DNA of 32,011 nt from Caldilineaceae bacterium (GCA_022824685.1 JAJDZJ010000179.1:1-32011), one strand, 5' to 3'; shown: positions 7,697 through 17,733, counted from the first letter of the stretch. Notes: a model not told the origin generated them from the sequence alone. A program made the numbers and translations.

Positions 7697-8773
7697 GTGA
7701 GTCGACTGAACCAGAGGCCGGCAGGACTCCATCTACAAGGTGTATCCAAACGGTTTGGCCCCAAGAATGCCCCCGTCCAGGCCGCCCGTGACGTAACGCT
7801 GGAGGTTGACCGCGGCGAACTGCTCGCCCTGCTGGGCCCCTCCGGTTGCGGCAAAACGACAACGCTGCGACTGATCGCCGGATTTGAACGCGTCGACGCC
7901 GGAACCATAGAGATCGACGGAGCAGTCGTGGCAAGCAGGTCGGTCCACCTGCAGCCCGAAAGGCGCCGCGTCGGCATGGTCTTCCAGGAGTACGCCCTCT
8001 TTCCCCACGTCACCGTTCTTGCCAACATTCAGTTCGGGCTTCGCCGAATGCGGGCAGACGACAGAGAGGCGCGCACGAAGGAGATCCTGGATCTGACCGG
8101 TCTGGCTGGCCTGGAAGGTCGCATGCCGCACGAACTGAGCGGCGGCCAGCAGCAGAGAGTCGCTCTCGCAAGAGCGCTTGCACCCAAACCCGCGCTTATT
8201 CTCCTCGACGAGCCCTTCAGCAACCTGGATGCCGGCCTGCGTGCCCGGGTCCGCACCGAGGTAAGCGACATCCTGCATGCTGCCAATACCACCGGAGTCT
8301 TTGTCACCCACGACCAGGAAGAGGCCCTCAGTCTGGTTGACCGGGTTGCCGTCATGCTGAATGGCGCCGTGGTGCAGGTGGCCTCTCCCTATGAACTGTA
8401 TACCGACCCGGCCACAAGGGCTGTCGCGGAATTTATCGGGGACGCCAACTTCCTGCCCGGAATCGGCCAGGGAGATACGATCGAGTGTGAGTTGGGCACG
8501 CTTGCTGCCCGAAGGCCGATTCGCGGGCCCGTGGACATCCTGTTGCGGCCCGAAAACGTTGCGCTTCTCGCCGCGCAGCCAGGACTTCCCGCTGCCCGCG
8601 TTCGCAAGTCGCTTTTCTTCGGCCACGATCAGCTGATTACCGTGCAGCTCCCAACCGGAACTTATCTCACCGCCCGGTCGGGCCCATCTGACGGCTTTGT
8701 ACCGGATCAGCCGCTTCGAGTGGCCGTTCACGCGCCCGTCAGCGCGTTCCCGCGCAACAACAGCGGCCGATAA
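7697..8773 (+). CDS. ABC transporter ATP-binding protein, FbpC/PotA-like
   Basis: This 358-residue ATPase would energise the upstream permease. The nucleotide-binding domain is complete: Walker A GPSGCGKTT at 47-55, Q-loop Q97 in VFQEYALFPH, signature LSGGQQQR at 147-154, Walker B ALILLDEP at 166-173 and switch histidine H205. After about residue 240 comes a regulatory region with a TOBE-like pattern (DILLRPENV), as in ferric iron, polyamine and sulfate importers. Start is a GTG with no strong Shine-Dalgarno sequence, 37 bases after the permease stop. The ATPase class does not fix the substrate; FbpC is the best guess given the fused permease. Confidence 0.9.
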   Translation: MSRLNQRPAGLHLQGVSKRFGPKNAPVQAARDVTLEVDRGELLALLGPSGCGKTTTLRLIAGFERVDAGTIEIDGAVVASRSVHLQPERRRVGMVFQEYALFPHVTVLANIQFGLRRMRADDREARTKEILDLTGLAGLEGRMPHELSGGQQQRVALARALAPKPALILLDEPFSNLDAGLRARVRTEVSDILHAANTTGVFVTHDQEEALSLVDRVAVMLNGAVVQVASPYELYTDPATRAVAEFIGDANFLPGIGQGDTIECELGTLAARRPIRGPVDILLRPENVALLAAQPGLPAARVRKSLFFGHDQLITVQLPTGTYLTARSGPSDGFVPDQPLRVAVHAPVSAFPRNNSGR

Positions 8774-8832
8774 CACGTGTCAGCTGGCACAGGGTATGAC
8801 CCACCAGGCAAAATGCCAGGAGGTGACTGAAT

Positions 8833-10464
8833 ATGAGCGAAGGATTCGTTCTTGAGGAAGTGCCCGACGTCCAGGCGCAGTTTCAAGTCTCAACGCCTGC
8901 CCTTATGGTAATCTTTGGCGCGTCCGGGGACCTGGCAAACCGTAAACTCATCCCGGCAATCTACAGACTGTCGCAGCAGCGGCTCCTGCCTCCCAACTTC
9001 GTGATTCTCGGCTACGCTCGCTCGCCGCTCACCGATGAAGAGTTGCGCCTGCGCGCCCGCAAAAGCCTGCTCGCCAATCCGGAGGTCGAATTCCAGAGCG
9101 CCGACTGGGAAGCATTTGCCCCGCGACTCTTCTACATGTCCGGCGATTATGACGACGCGGAGGCCTTCAATCGCCTGCGGGAACGGATCGTTTCTCTGGA
9201 AGACCAGTGGAACATCGGGGGCAACCGCCTGTTTTACCTGTCGACTCCCCCTTCAGTCTACGAGCCGGTCATCACATGCCTGGGATCCGCCGGCCTCGTT
9301 GCGCCGGTCGACAGCCACTGCTGGACTCGGGTCGTCATCGAAAAACCGTTTGGCAGCGATCTGCAGAGCGCCCACAAGCTCAACGATCACGTCCTTGCCG
9401 TCTTTAACGAGGAGCAGGTCTACCGGATCGACCATTACCTGGGCAAAGAAACAGTGCAAAATGTGCTCGTTTTCCGATTCGCCAACGGAATCTTCGAGCC
9501 TATCTGGAATCGCAACTACGTCGATAACGTCCAGATTACGGTGGCTGAAAGCATCGGTGTTGAAGGCAGGGGAGGCTACTACGAGAAGTCCGGCGCCCTG
9601 CGCGACATGATGCAGAATCATCTCATTCAGCTGGTCTCACTCACTGCAATGGAGCCTCCCATCGCCTTTGACGCCAAAGCAGTCCGTGATCAAAAGGTCA
9701 ACCTGCTTCAGGCCATTCGCCCGTTGCGGCCCGACGAGGTGCCAAACTATGTAGTCCGCGCCCAATACAGCGCCGGCACAGCCGACACGCGGCCGGTTCC
9801 CGCCTATCTGGACGAGAACGGCGTCGCTTCGAATTCCACCACCGAGACCTATGTCGCGTGGCGCCTCGAGATCGACAACTGGCGCTGGCAGGGTGTGCCC
9901 TTCTATCTGCGTACCGGCAAAGCCCTCCCAAGAAAAGCCTCCGAAATCTCGGTCACGTTCCGCCGCGCCCCCCACCTGCTCTTCGACTCAGCCGACGGAT
10001 TCGACGGCGCGACACGCCCGCGCGAGGAGATTAGTCAGCCATCCACCTTGGGAATGATACAGAACGGCGACAGTCTCAGCCGCAATATCCTGACCATGCG
10101 CATCCAACCGGATGAGGGGATAACCTTGAAGACGCTGGCCAAACGTCCAGGCCCTTCCGTCAATTTGACCCCCGTCAACCTGGAGTTCACCTACGGCCAC
10201 AGCTTCGGTGAACCGCCGGACGCCTACCAAAGGCTTCTTCTGGACGTTGTTCTCGGAGACTCCACCCTTTTCACCAGGCGGGATGAGGTTGAGTTGGCGT
10301 GGCAGCGCATCACGCAAGTATTGGACGGTTGGCAGATGCAGGATGAACTCGGCGCCAACGGCAGCGCCCCCTTCCGCCTGCCCCACTACCCCGCCGGCAC
10401 CTGGGGGCCCACAGAGGCCAACGCGCTGCTCGAAAGAGAAGGACAGCACTGGGTGACCGAATGA
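8833..10464 (+). CDS. zwf: Glucose-6-phosphate 1-dehydrogenase
   Basis: This enzyme oxidises glucose 6-phosphate to 6-phosphogluconolactone with reduction of NADP+, the first step of the oxidative pentose phosphate pathway. The dinucleotide-binding motif [10 protein letters not shown] is at residues 29-38. The substrate and active-site motif RIDHYLGKE is at 198-206. At 543 residues it is a little longer than the usual 480-515 because of an N-terminal extension of about 20 residues. The ATG has a near-ideal AGGAGGTGA upstream. The next enzyme of the pathway, pgl, is the next gene, but about 700 bases away with its own possible promoter. No 6-phosphogluconate dehydrogenase is in the window. Confidence 0.96.
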   Translation: MSEGFVLEEVPDVQAQFQVSTPALMVIFGASGDLANRKLIPAIYRLSQQRLLPPNFVILGYARSPLTDEELRLRARKSLLANPEVEFQSADWEAFAPRLFYMSGDYDDAEAFNRLRERIVSLEDQWNIGGNRLFYLSTPPSVYEPVITCLGSAGLVAPVDSHCWTRVVIEKPFGSDLQSAHKLNDHVLAVFNEEQVYRIDHYLGKETVQNVLVFRFANGIFEPIWNRNYVDNVQITVAESIGVEGRGGYYEKSGALRDMMQNHLIQLVSLTAMEPPIAFDAKAVRDQKVNLLQAIRPLRPDEVPNYVVRAQYSAGTADTRPVPAYLDENGVASNSTTETYVAWRLEIDNWRWQGVPFYLRTGKALPRKASEISVTFRRAPHLLFDSADGFDGATRPREEISQPSTLGMIQNGDSLSRNILTMRIQPDEGITLKTLAKRPGPSVNLTPVNLEFTYGHSFGEPPDAYQRLLLDVVLGDSTLFTRRDEVELAWQRITQVLDGWQMQDELGANGSAPFRLPHYPAGTWGPTEANALLEREGQHWVTE

Positions 10465-10576
10465 GCGTGTAAACGGCGCCCAAAGCGTCCAAACCGCCCA
10501 TCGCCCCAATGTCGCCTTGCATCGGGGTGGCCAGCCTAAAGCGGCCTCCCTTGTGCAGGGAATGACCCCCGCAATT

Positions 10577-10604
10577 CCCCCTGCCCCCTGCCCCCTGCCC
10601 TCTG
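10577..10604. repeat. Heptanucleotide short tandem repeat, CCCCCTG x4
   Basis: Four head-to-tail copies of a seven-base unit ccccctg are visible. The first three are exact and the last is ccctctg. It lies in non-coding DNA downstream of zwf and resembles the short tandemly repeated repetitive sequences known from cyanobacteria. It could vary in copy number. Confidence 0.75.
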
Positions 10605-10842
10605 CAGATTCATTCCGCACGGCCGCTCGCGATGGAACGCGGCCCCACCACTCGCAACCATCCCCAGACCGCTGGCCAAATACGCCCGACCACTGGCGCG
10701 CCCGCGCCGTCCATAGTGGGCGTATTCGGAAGAAGCCGTCTGCAACTGTCAGTCCTATTGCTCAGAGACAGACTGAAGCCCAGCCCCGTTCTGGACCGCA
10801 CACCAGGGAGCTCTCTACTTATACGACTGTGTCGTCCTGGGC

Positions 10843-10848
10843 TATAAT
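10843..10848 (+). promoter_or_regulatory. -10 promoter element candidate upstream of pgl
   Basis: A perfect TATAAT stands in GC-rich non-coding DNA about 310 bases upstream of pgl. The nearest upstream hexamer (TTATAC at 10819-10824, 18-base spacing) is a poor -35. The evidence is one motif, so confidence is low. Confidence 0.3.
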
Positions 10849-11159
10849 AGTGACCGTCCGGGTCGCCGGGAACATCGACCGTTTCCGGCAAAACGCGTCG
10901 CCTCCAACTGCTATGCCTGAGAGTAGGCGCGACGTCGGCGCTGCCAAGTTGATGTACCTCTCCGTCTTATTTACCCAAGGCATTCAGCCATCAACAAGAT
11001 GGGGCCCAGAGCAACCAACGTTCGCAGCGGCATCAGACAGAATACAGGCGTATCCGGTTACCTTTGCGCAGCCTGTATCGACCGGCATGAAACGGAAAAT
11101 CGCGCAGTAGGGGGCAACACCGCGGCATTACCCAACCATTTCAACGGAATTTGAATGCG

Positions 11160-11951
11160 ATGACCGCCAAAAACTCGAATTCCGAAGGTGACACAGATTG
11201 CGGGCGGCATCCTGCCTGCTCCAGTGACAACATAATCGTCCGGCCAGACCGCACAGCTCTCGCCGATACCGCCGCCAGCATGGTTCTGGCCGCTTCGATC
11301 ATCAGCGTCGCGCAGAGAGGTGTCTTCACGATCGCCTTCGCAGGCGGGTCCACGCCTGGCCCGGTGTACGAACGACTGACCGCCCTTGGCGAAATCGATT
11401 GGCCGCGCTGGCGTATATTTTGGAGCGACGAACGGTGTGTGCCCCCGACGCATGCCGACAGCAACTACCGGATGGCCCGTGAATCCCTTCTCGACCGGCT
11501 GCCGCAGGCCCCTGGCGCAGTGTCGCGCATGCCCGGAGAACTGCCTCCCCGGCAAGCCGCGCGCGTGTACGAAGAGGCCATTCGGGAAGCTGTCGCAGCG
11601 CCCGACTCAAACATTCCCCGCTTCGACCTGATCCTGCTTGGAATGGGTGACGACGGCCACACGGCCAGTCTGTTCCCAGGTTCGCCCGCGCTGAACAACG
11701 CCAAAGACCTGGTCGTCGCAGACTTTGTCAGCAAGCTCACTGCCAGGCGTCTAACATTCACCTATCCTCTTATCAACGCCGCCCGCCACGTCTTGATCCT
11801 TGTCAGTGGGTCATCCAAGGCAGACGCGCTGAGTTCAGCGCTGAATGGCCCCCAACGGCCAAATGAGTTGCCTGTTCAAGGCGTTCAACCGCTGGACGGC
11901 CAGTTAAGATGGCTTGTTGACGCCGACGCCGCGCAGAGCTTGAATCTGTAG
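11160..11951 (+). CDS. pgl: 6-phosphogluconolactonase
   Basis: This enzyme hydrolyses 6-phosphoglucono-delta-lactone to 6-phosphogluconate, directly after glucose-6-phosphate dehydrogenase. Numbering from the ATG at 11160 gives 263 residues. Motifs are AGGSTP (61-66), WSDERCVPP (88-96) followed by SNYRMARE, and GMGDDGHTASLFPG (161-174), which supplies the catalytic-site residues. The frame also opens at a TTG nine bases earlier (11151), and neither start has a strong ribosome binding site. An N-terminal stretch of about 25 polar residues precedes the conserved fold. glgP follows 32 bases downstream, so pgl and glgP are probably cotranscribed. Confidence 0.93.
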   Translation: MTAKNSNSEGDTDCGRHPACSSDNIIVRPDRTALADTAASMVLAASIISVAQRGVFTIAFAGGSTPGPVYERLTALGEIDWPRWRIFWSDERCVPPTHADSNYRMARESLLDRLPQAPGAVSRMPGELPPRQAARVYEEAIREAVAAPDSNIPRFDLILLGMGDDGHTASLFPGSPALNNAKDLVVADFVSKLTARRLTFTYPLINAARHVLILVSGSSKADALSSALNGPQRPNELPVQGVQPLDGQLRWLVDADAAQSLNL

Positions 11952-11983
11952 GTTCGTGCCTTCCCCTCCAGGAGCGTGTCTTT

Positions 11984-14575
11984 GTGAAAATCGTAGGAAA
12001 TATCTCCGTTCTTCCACCTCTTCCCCATCCCATCAGCCGCCTGCAGGAACTGGCATACAACCTCTGGTGGACCTGGAATCCCGACGCGCAGGACCTCTAT
12101 GCATCAATAGACTGTAAACTGTGGGAGCAAGTCAGCGAGAATCCAGTCAAGTTCCTCCGAACGGTCTCCTTGCGGCGTCTGCAAGAAGCTGCCCGCGACA
12201 CTGGCTACCTTCAGAGGTACAGTTCGGTCATTCAGAAGTTCGACAGTTACATGGCTGAAGGGGCCGACACATGGTTTAAACGTCACTTTCCCGGCAGACA
12301 GAACGATTTAATCGCTTATTTCAGCGCCGAGTTTGGCCTGCATGAAGCGCTGCCTATCTATAGCGGCGGCCTCGGCATCCTCAGCGGAGACCACTGCAAG
12401 GAAGCCAGTGACATGGGCCTGCCCTTTGTCGGGGTCGGTTTTCTCTATCCCCAGGGCTACTTTACCCAACAGATAAACGCCAAGGGCGGCCAGGACGCAA
12501 TCTATGAGAAGATCGACTTCTCTGAGGTGCCGGCGACGCAGGCAATGGATCCGGAAGGCAACCCGGTCGTCGTCCATGTCGATCTCCCGGGCCGGACCGT
12601 TTACGCCAAGGTTTGGAAAATCCAGGTGGGGCGCGTCCCTCTCTACCTGATGGATACGGACGTAGAGCAGAATGCCCACCAGGACAGGGAGCTGAGCGCC
12701 AGGCTGTACGGCGGCGACCGGGAGATGCGCATCAGCCAGGAATATGTGCTGGGCATCGCCGGCGTGCGAACGCTCAGGGCATTGGGGTATGAACCGACCG
12801 TCTGGCATATGAACGAAGGCCACAGCGCTTTTCTCAGCCTCGAACGAATCCGTGAGCTGGTCCAGGGAGGCATGGAATTCGACGCTGCAGCCGAAATCGT
12901 GCGCGCCGGAATCGTCTTTACCACACACACGCCCGTGGCCGCCGGTCATGACGCCTTTCCTCTCGAACTGGTCGACAAGTTCTTCTGGCAGTATTGGGGT
13001 CAGATGGGCATCGACCGGGAAGGCTTCCTCGCGCTCGCACGCCATGAGCACGAGTGGGGCGCCGAATTCAGCATGACCGTTCTGGCCTTCCGCCTGAGCG
13101 CCTACCACAACGGCGTCAGCGCGCTGCACGGCGAAGTTTCGAGGAGAATGTGGAGCCATCTTTGGCCGGGAACGCCGGAGGCCCAGGTTCCAATCGACCA
13201 CATCACAAACGGCGTGCACACGGAGTCATGGCTTGCCCCGGAAATGAGGGACCTGTTCAACGGTCACTTCAAAGCAAACTGGCTTGAAGAAGCCGACGAC
13301 GCGACTGCATGGGAAGAGATCGCCGACGTCCCCAGTGATGAGCTTCGAACGGCTCACCAGGCCTGCAAAGAAAGACTCGTATGTTTCCTTCGCGCACGTC
13401 TGAAACGGCAGCAACTGCGCCACGGTGAAGGATATTCCAAACTTGCCATGACGGATAGCGCGTTTGACCCAAATGCGCTGACCCTGGGTTTCGCTCGGAG
13501 ATTCGCGACGTACAAACGCGCGACGCTGATTTTCCATGACAAAGAACGGCTCAAACGACTCCTGAACGATCCGGGGCGGCCTGTCCAGATCGTTTTCGCC
13601 GGCAAAGCCCATCCAGCCGACGACTATGGCAAGGCGTTCATTGAGCGCATCTACCGGTTGAGCCAGGAGCGCGATTTCTACGGGAGAATCGCCATCATCG
13701 AGAACTATGACATCAACGTTGCCAGACATCTGGTCGGCGGGGTGGATGTCTGGCTCAATACGCCTCGACGCCCTTTCGAAGCCAGCGGGACGAGCGGACA
13801 GAAGGCTGCCATCAATGGCGCGCCAAATTTGAGCATTCTCGACGGGTGGTGGCGAGAGGGGTACAACGAGGAAAACGGCTGGGCAATCGGAGAAGAGCGC
13901 GAATACAAGGATGAGGACACCCAGGACGAGGCCGACGCCTTGAGCCTTTACACGATCCTGGAGCAGGAGGTTGTGCCTGAGTACTACGAACGCTCCCAAG
14001 ACTGGACGAATCGCATGCGCACCGCTATCGCGTCCTGTGGGCCCCAGTTCAGCATGAGGCGCATGTTGGCGGAATACACCCGAAACTTCTACGTCCCTGC
14101 GATGGAAAGCGGCAACATCTACGGCGCCGGCATCGGAGAGACAGCGCAGCAAATCTCCCACTGGAAGGAGCATGTTCGCAGAGAGTGGCAAACGGTTTTC
14201 GTGACCGTGCCCCATCTTCCCCCTTCACAGGCAAAGACCGGCCAACCGATCGAGATTGAGGCCCAGGTCTGGCCGGGAAGGCTTTCGGCAGATGATCTGG
14301 CGGTCGAAATGGTTACCTTCGTTGCCGCAGAAGATGAACATGCCCCGCGGCAAGGGGAGGTGCCCAACCAGCCGGTCGCCTTGCAGACGCTTTCGATGCA
14401 GTGCGCGATGGCCGGGCAAGAGGAGCCCGGCCACGATCCGCATGACAACAGCATTCGCTTCCGGGGCGTCTTTGTGCCGGCGGAAACAGGCAAGTACAGC
14501 TTCGGTGTGCGCGTGCGGCCCAATCACCCGGCCCTCATCCATCCACTGGAAATGGGGCTGAGTGTCTGGGCCTGA
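11984..14575 (+). CDS. glgP: Alpha-glucan (glycogen/maltodextrin) phosphorylase, GT35
   Basis: This 863-residue enzyme releases glucose 1-phosphate from alpha-1,4-glucans with pyridoxal phosphate as cofactor. The N-terminal 120 residues (LQELAYNLWWTWNPDAQ) form the DUF3417 region typical of the AglP/Thermus-type branch rather than the E. coli MalP branch. The cofactor motif FEASGTSGQKAAING contains the PLP lysine at K607. FARRFATYKRA and the start-site region YSGGLGILSGDHCKEASDMG are also characteristic. The C-terminal 120 residues form a beta-rich tail also common in this branch. Start is a GTG with GGAG upstream, 32 bases after pgl. With pgl and zwf it suggests glucan mobilisation feeding NADPH production; phosphoglucomutase is not in the window. 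Confidence 0.95.
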   Translation: MKIVGNISVLPPLPHPISRLQELAYNLWWTWNPDAQDLYASIDCKLWEQVSENPVKFLRTVSLRRLQEAARDTGYLQRYSSVIQKFDSYMAEGADTWFKRHFPGRQNDLIAYFSAEFGLHEALPIYSGGLGILSGDHCKEASDMGLPFVGVGFLYPQGYFTQQINAKGGQDAIYEKIDFSEVPATQAMDPEGNPVVVHVDLPGRTVYAKVWKIQVGRVPLYLMDTDVEQNAHQDRELSARLYGGDREMRISQEYVLGIAGVRTLRALGYEPTVWHMNEGHSAFLSLERIRELVQGGMEFDAAAEIVRAGIVFTTHTPVAAGHDAFPLELVDKFFWQYWGQMGIDREGFLALARHEHEWGAEFSMTVLAFRLSAYHNGVSALHGEVSRRMWSHLWPGTPEAQVPIDHITNGVHTESWLAPEMRDLFNGHFKANWLEEADDATAWEEIADVPSDELRTAHQACKERLVCFLRARLKRQQLRHGEGYSKLAMTDSAFDPNALTLGFARRFATYKRATLIFHDKERLKRLLNDPGRPVQIVFAGKAHPADDYGKAFIERIYRLSQERDFYGRIAIIENYDINVARHLVGGVDVWLNTPRRPFEASGTSGQKAAINGAPNLSILDGWWREGYNEENGWAIGEEREYKDEDTQDEADALSLYTILEQEVVPEYYERSQDWTNRMRTAIASCGPQFSMRRMLAEYTRNFYVPAMESGNIYGAGIGETAQQISHWKEHVRREWQTVFVTVPHLPPSQAKTGQPIEIEAQVWPGRLSADDLAVEMVTFVAAEDEHAPRQGEVPNQPVALQTLSMQCAMAGQEEPGHDPHDNSIRFRGVFVPAETGKYSFGVRVRPNHPALIHPLEMGLSVWA

Positions 14576-14649
14576 TCGGTAGCAGGCGGTATCCAGCAGA
14601 TCGCCGCCCACCAGCGCTCAATGAAGAGGCGCCGTGAGAGGAGGATACG

Positions 14650-15558
14650 ATGAGAGTACTGATTGCTGGAGGAACAGGTCTGATCGGTACGGCATTGGTT
14701 TCAAATTTGCTCGACAGCGACTGGGAAGTGACAGTTCTCACAAGGTCCCCTGAGCGCAGCCAGCCGGGAACATTCAAGCGCGCGGAGCTGGCAAAGTGGG
14801 ATGGCGAAACGCCAGAAGGGTGGGGCCACCTTGTTTCACAGGTGGATGCCATTGTCAACCTTGCGGGAGAAGGGATTGCAGACGGTCGCTGGACGCCAGA
14901 GCGCAAAACCAGGATTCGGGAAAGTCGGGTCAACGCCGGTCAGGCCCTCGTGTCCGCGCTGCAAAATGCGGACGCCGCCCCGAAAGTGCTGATTCAGGCT
15001 TCCGCCGTGGGGTACTACGGGCCATGCGCGGACCAGGAGTTGACCGAGCAGGCCCCGCCCGGCACAGACTTCCTCGCGCAAGTTTGCGTCGACTGGGAGG
15101 CTTCGACGGAACCCGTCGAGTCGATTGGTGTGCGCCGCGCTGTCGTCCGCACAGGCGTGGTTCTCAGCGCCCGCGGCGGCGCCCTGCCCAGAATGGCTCT
15201 GCCCTTCCGCCTCTTTGCCGGCGGCCCGCTCGGCAGCGGAAGCCAGTACTTTCCCTGGATCCACATCGCCGACGAAGTGGCCGCCATCCGCTTTCTCCTT
15301 GAGAACGACAACGCCGCCGGCCCATACAACCTCGCAGCCCCCAACCCGCCCCGCAACAGAGAATTCGTGCGCGACCTGGGACAAGCGATGGGTAGGCCGT
15401 CACTAATGCCGACTCCCTCTTTCGCGCTCCGAGCTCTTTTTGGCGAGATGTCCACCGTCCTCCTCGATGGCCAACGGGCAGTTCCGACCCGTCTGCAAGA
15501 GAAGGGTTTCGCGTTCAAGTTCCCCCACGCCATCGCCGCGCTGCAGGATCTGGTCTGA
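14650..15558 (+). CDS. TIGR01777-family NAD(P)-dependent epimerase-like protein (YfcH-like)
   Basis: This 302-residue protein is an extended short-chain dehydrogenase-like protein. The Rossmann motif GGTGLIG is at residues 7-13, followed by [26 protein letters not shown] and [16 protein letters not shown]. These are hallmarks of the TIGR01777/YfcH family, whose substrate is generally unknown. The C-terminal domain ([20 protein letters not shown]) matches the family's DUF1731 region. ATG has GAGAGGAGG upstream. It lies 74 bases after glgP on the same strand, but functional linkage is not clear. Some relatives have been tied to cell division or chloroplast development; I make no such claim here. 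Confidence 0.88.
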   Translation: MRVLIAGGTGLIGTALVSNLLDSDWEVTVLTRSPERSQPGTFKRAELAKWDGETPEGWGHLVSQVDAIVNLAGEGIADGRWTPERKTRIRESRVNAGQALVSALQNADAAPKVLIQASAVGYYGPCADQELTEQAPPGTDFLAQVCVDWEASTEPVESIGVRRAVVRTGVVLSARGGALPRMALPFRLFAGGPLGSGSQYFPWIHIADEVAAIRFLLENDNAAGPYNLAAPNPPRNREFVRDLGQAMGRPSLMPTPSFALRALFGEMSTVLLDGQRAVPTRLQEKGFAFKFPHAIAALQDLV

Positions 15559-15666
15559 CATGAGATTTGCCAGAACGTACGCCGACTTCGCCAACAAGGG
15601 ATCACGGTCCCGACTACCGAGGCGCCCGGTCCTGAATTGCGCATCTATCCCGCGAGGTAACCAGAA

Positions 15667-16737
15667 ATGCTAAGATCAGCTGCTGATTCTCCGCAGCAAA
15701 CAGCAGGAGTGCAGTCGAGACCTGAAAGGACATCAGGTACCGGCAACGACTCCAAGGCAACTGCCTCCCTCGTCCTATGGGCCGGGATCGCGTTCAGCGC
15801 GTTGTTCACGCTACTTATCTGGGCGCTGGACTTCCGCCTGGCCAGCATCGAGTTGCTCCCCGATACCGGCGCCAGCTGGTACTATTGGAAACTCCCCTCA
15901 CCAACATTCTGGACTCGCGCCACCTCTTGGGGCTTCTACCTCGTCCACCAGTTCGCTATCTGGGCGATAATTTACTATGCCCAGAGCTATCGCAAGCATC
16001 GCTATACCAAAGGGCTGCACAAGGCAAATATCTGGGCCCTGACCGTCAATGCCGCCTTCATCTTCCTGCACCTGATTCAGACCCATGTCTGGTATGACGG
16101 CCTGGCTCAGGACACGCCAATCTTTAGCAGCCAGGGAGCCGTAATCGTTCTCCTTGTCTGGGTCCTCCTGATGGAAAACAACCGCCGCGGCCAGTTTTTC
16201 GGCCGGCCGGCGCCCTTTTCGAAGGAGGTCGTCCGCTTTGCCCGCACCTATCACGGTTACTTCTTCGCTTGGGCAATCGTCTACACCTTTTGGTTCCATC
16301 CAATGGTATCAACGTCGGGACACCTGATCGGCTTCTTCTACATGTTCCTTCTGCTCCTGCAAGGCAGTCTCTTCTACACGCGTATCCATACCAATCGATG
16401 GTGGACCTTCGCACTGGAGGGAACCGTACTCGTCCACGGAACGCTGGTAGCCGTCATGCAGGGCAATGGGCTCTGGCCGATGTTCCTCTTCGGCTTCGCC
16501 GGGATTCTCGTCGTTACGCAAATGTACGGTCTGGGCCTGTCGCTGCCGTTTCGCCTTCTCATCCTCGGCGCCTTCGTTGGCTCCGCGCTTCTGGTTTACG
16601 GAAACTTCGGCTGGGACCGGCTAAACGAGATCGTTCGTATCCCGCTCATCGAGTATGCCTCTGTCTTTGTTCTGGCCGGCCTCTTCTGGCTCGGACTTCG
16701 GATTACACGGACCGTACGGCATATGCGCAGCGCGTGA
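15667..16737 (+). CDS. Multi-pass membrane protein rich in intramembrane histidines, unknown function
   Basis: I do not recognise a family for this 356-residue protein. A polar N-terminus of about 33 residues is followed by about nine or ten hydrophobic helices, near 34-54, 86-105, 121-140, 156-170, 194-212, 216-234, 248-265, 270-289, 293-312 and 328-346. Histidines occur within or at the edges of several helices (H94, H135, H140, H196, H211, H219, H257), a pattern seen in haem- or quinone-binding membrane proteins. No CxxCH or other fixed motif is present. GAGGT precedes the ATG. The gene is followed 34 bases later by menA and then a flavoprotein, so a role in quinone or membrane redox chemistry is a context-based guess. 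Confidence 0.7.
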   Translation: MLRSAADSPQQTAGVQSRPERTSGTGNDSKATASLVLWAGIAFSALFTLLIWALDFRLASIELLPDTGASWYYWKLPSPTFWTRATSWGFYLVHQFAIWAIIYYAQSYRKHRYTKGLHKANIWALTVNAAFIFLHLIQTHVWYDGLAQDTPIFSSQGAVIVLLVWVLLMENNRRGQFFGRPAPFSKEVVRFARTYHGYFFAWAIVYTFWFHPMVSTSGHLIGFFYMFLLLLQGSLFYTRIHTNRWWTFALEGTVLVHGTLVAVMQGNGLWPMFLFGFAGILVVTQMYGLGLSLPFRLLILGAFVGSALLVYGNFGWDRLNEIVRIPLIEYASVFVLAGLFWLGLRITRTVRHMRSA

Positions 16738-16771
16738 TGCCTACCAGCTTTTTCCTTTCGCGGCGCCGAAA

Positions 16772-17731
16772 ATGAGCCAACACCCGCCCGACCGAGGAGC
16801 TGCCGACGACGTAGCCCGCAAAGACGAAATTGGGTCCTCCCGGCCGGGACGTGCGCAAAGTAAACTCCGGATCTGGCTGCTTGCCGCACGGCCAAAGACG
16901 CTCCCTGCCGCTCTCTCGCCCGTGTTGGTCGGGACGTCGCTGGCCTGGGCTGACGGCTTGTTCTCGCCGGCGCCAGCCATGGCTGCAACGGTCGGCGCGC
17001 TCCTGCTGCAAATCCTCTCAAATTTCGCCAACGACTACTTCGACTATGCCAATGGGGCAGATACAAGCGAACGACTCGGCCCTACGCGCGCCCTGGCCGC
17101 GGGCCTGCTCTCCGCAAAGGAGATTCGGGTCGGAACAGCCGTAACCGCCGCCCTGGCGGTTCTTGTCGGCGCTTACTTGGCGCTGGTTGGCGGCTGGCCC
17201 ATCGTGGTGATCGGCGTCGCTTCACTTCTGGCCGCCGTCCTGTATACCGGGGGTCCGTTTCCCTATGGCTATCACGGCCTGGGGGACCTGTTCGTCTTTG
17301 TCTTCTTCGGGCTGGCCGCCGTCTGCGGTACCTACTTCGTCCAAGCCGAAACGATTTCGGCGCCAGTTTTGCTTGCCTCAGTACCCGTCGGCCTTCTGAT
17401 TACCGCCATTCTCGTCGTCAACAACCTGCGCGACATAGAGACCGACGCAAAGGCTGGCAAGCGCACGCTCGCCGTGCTGATTGGCACCCGCTATACGCGT
17501 CTCCAATTCATCGCCCTGCTCGCGCTTGCCTATCTTTCCGCGCCTGCGCTCTGGCTGCTCTTTGGCCACGGTCCCACCGTTCTCCTGCCTCTTGTCAGCC
17601 TGCCCCTCGCTGTCCGGAGAGCCGCTTCCATGTACACGTCCAGAGGAAAGGAGTTCAACCCCGTCCTGGCCGCGACAGCGCAACTGTCTTTGCAGTTCAG
17701 TCTGCTGCTTTCTCTCGGCATCCTTCTCTGA
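16772..17731 (+). CDS. menA: 1,4-dihydroxy-2-naphthoate polyprenyltransferase (MenA, UbiA superfamily)
   Basis: This 319-residue membrane enzyme would attach a polyprenyl chain to 1,4-dihydroxy-2-naphthoate in menaquinone synthesis. The two aspartate-rich motifs of UbiA enzymes are present: [14 protein letters not shown] (from N84, with D88 and D91) and NNLRDIETD (217-225). The latter is followed by [10 protein letters not shown], typical of MenA. About eight or nine membrane helices are visible. I start at the ATG at 16772, since the frame upstream to 16655 lies inside the preceding gene; the ribosome binding site is weak. The next gene starts two bases after this stop codon, implying translational coupling. 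Other menaquinone genes are not in the window, so MenA rather than another UbiA enzyme is assigned from the motifs. Confidence 0.88.
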   Translation: MSQHPPDRGAADDVARKDEIGSSRPGRAQSKLRIWLLAARPKTLPAALSPVLVGTSLAWADGLFSPAPAMAATVGALLLQILSNFANDYFDYANGADTSERLGPTRALAAGLLSAKEIRVGTAVTAALAVLVGAYLALVGGWPIVVIGVASLLAAVLYTGGPFPYGYHGLGDLFVFVFFGLAAVCGTYFVQAETISAPVLLASVPVGLLITAILVVNNLRDIETDAKAGKRTLAVLIGTRYTRLQFIALLALAYLSAPALWLLFGHGPTVLLPLVSLPLAVRRAASMYTSRGKEFNPVLAATAQLSLQFSLLLSLGILL

Positions 17732-17733
17732 AA

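Larger units (their letters stand above)
10465..11159. other. Intergenic region between zwf and pgl, no convincing gene
   Basis: The longest plus-strand frame here (10517-11110) has a low-complexity Pro/Ser/Arg-rich translation with no motif, and I reject it. The region contains a heptamer tandem repeat at 10577-10604 and a consensus TATAAT at 10843-10848. An imperfect hairpin lies near 10896-10935 (CGTCGCCT pairing with AGGCG-CGACG). No tRNA or riboswitch was recognised. Confidence 0.55.

Noticed and set aside
7733..8776. A 347-codon frame antisense to the ABC ATPase gene
   Set aside because: The ATPase on the plus strand has all family motifs; the antisense frame is a GC-driven mirror.
10517..11110. 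A 197-codon plus-strand frame between zwf and pgl
   Set aside because: It runs across a tandem repeat and promoter-like sequence, has no ribosome binding site and encodes Pro/Ser/Arg-rich sequence without a fold signature.
13226..14215. A 329-codon frame antisense to glgP
   Set aside because: It is a shadow of the well-supported phosphorylase reading frame.
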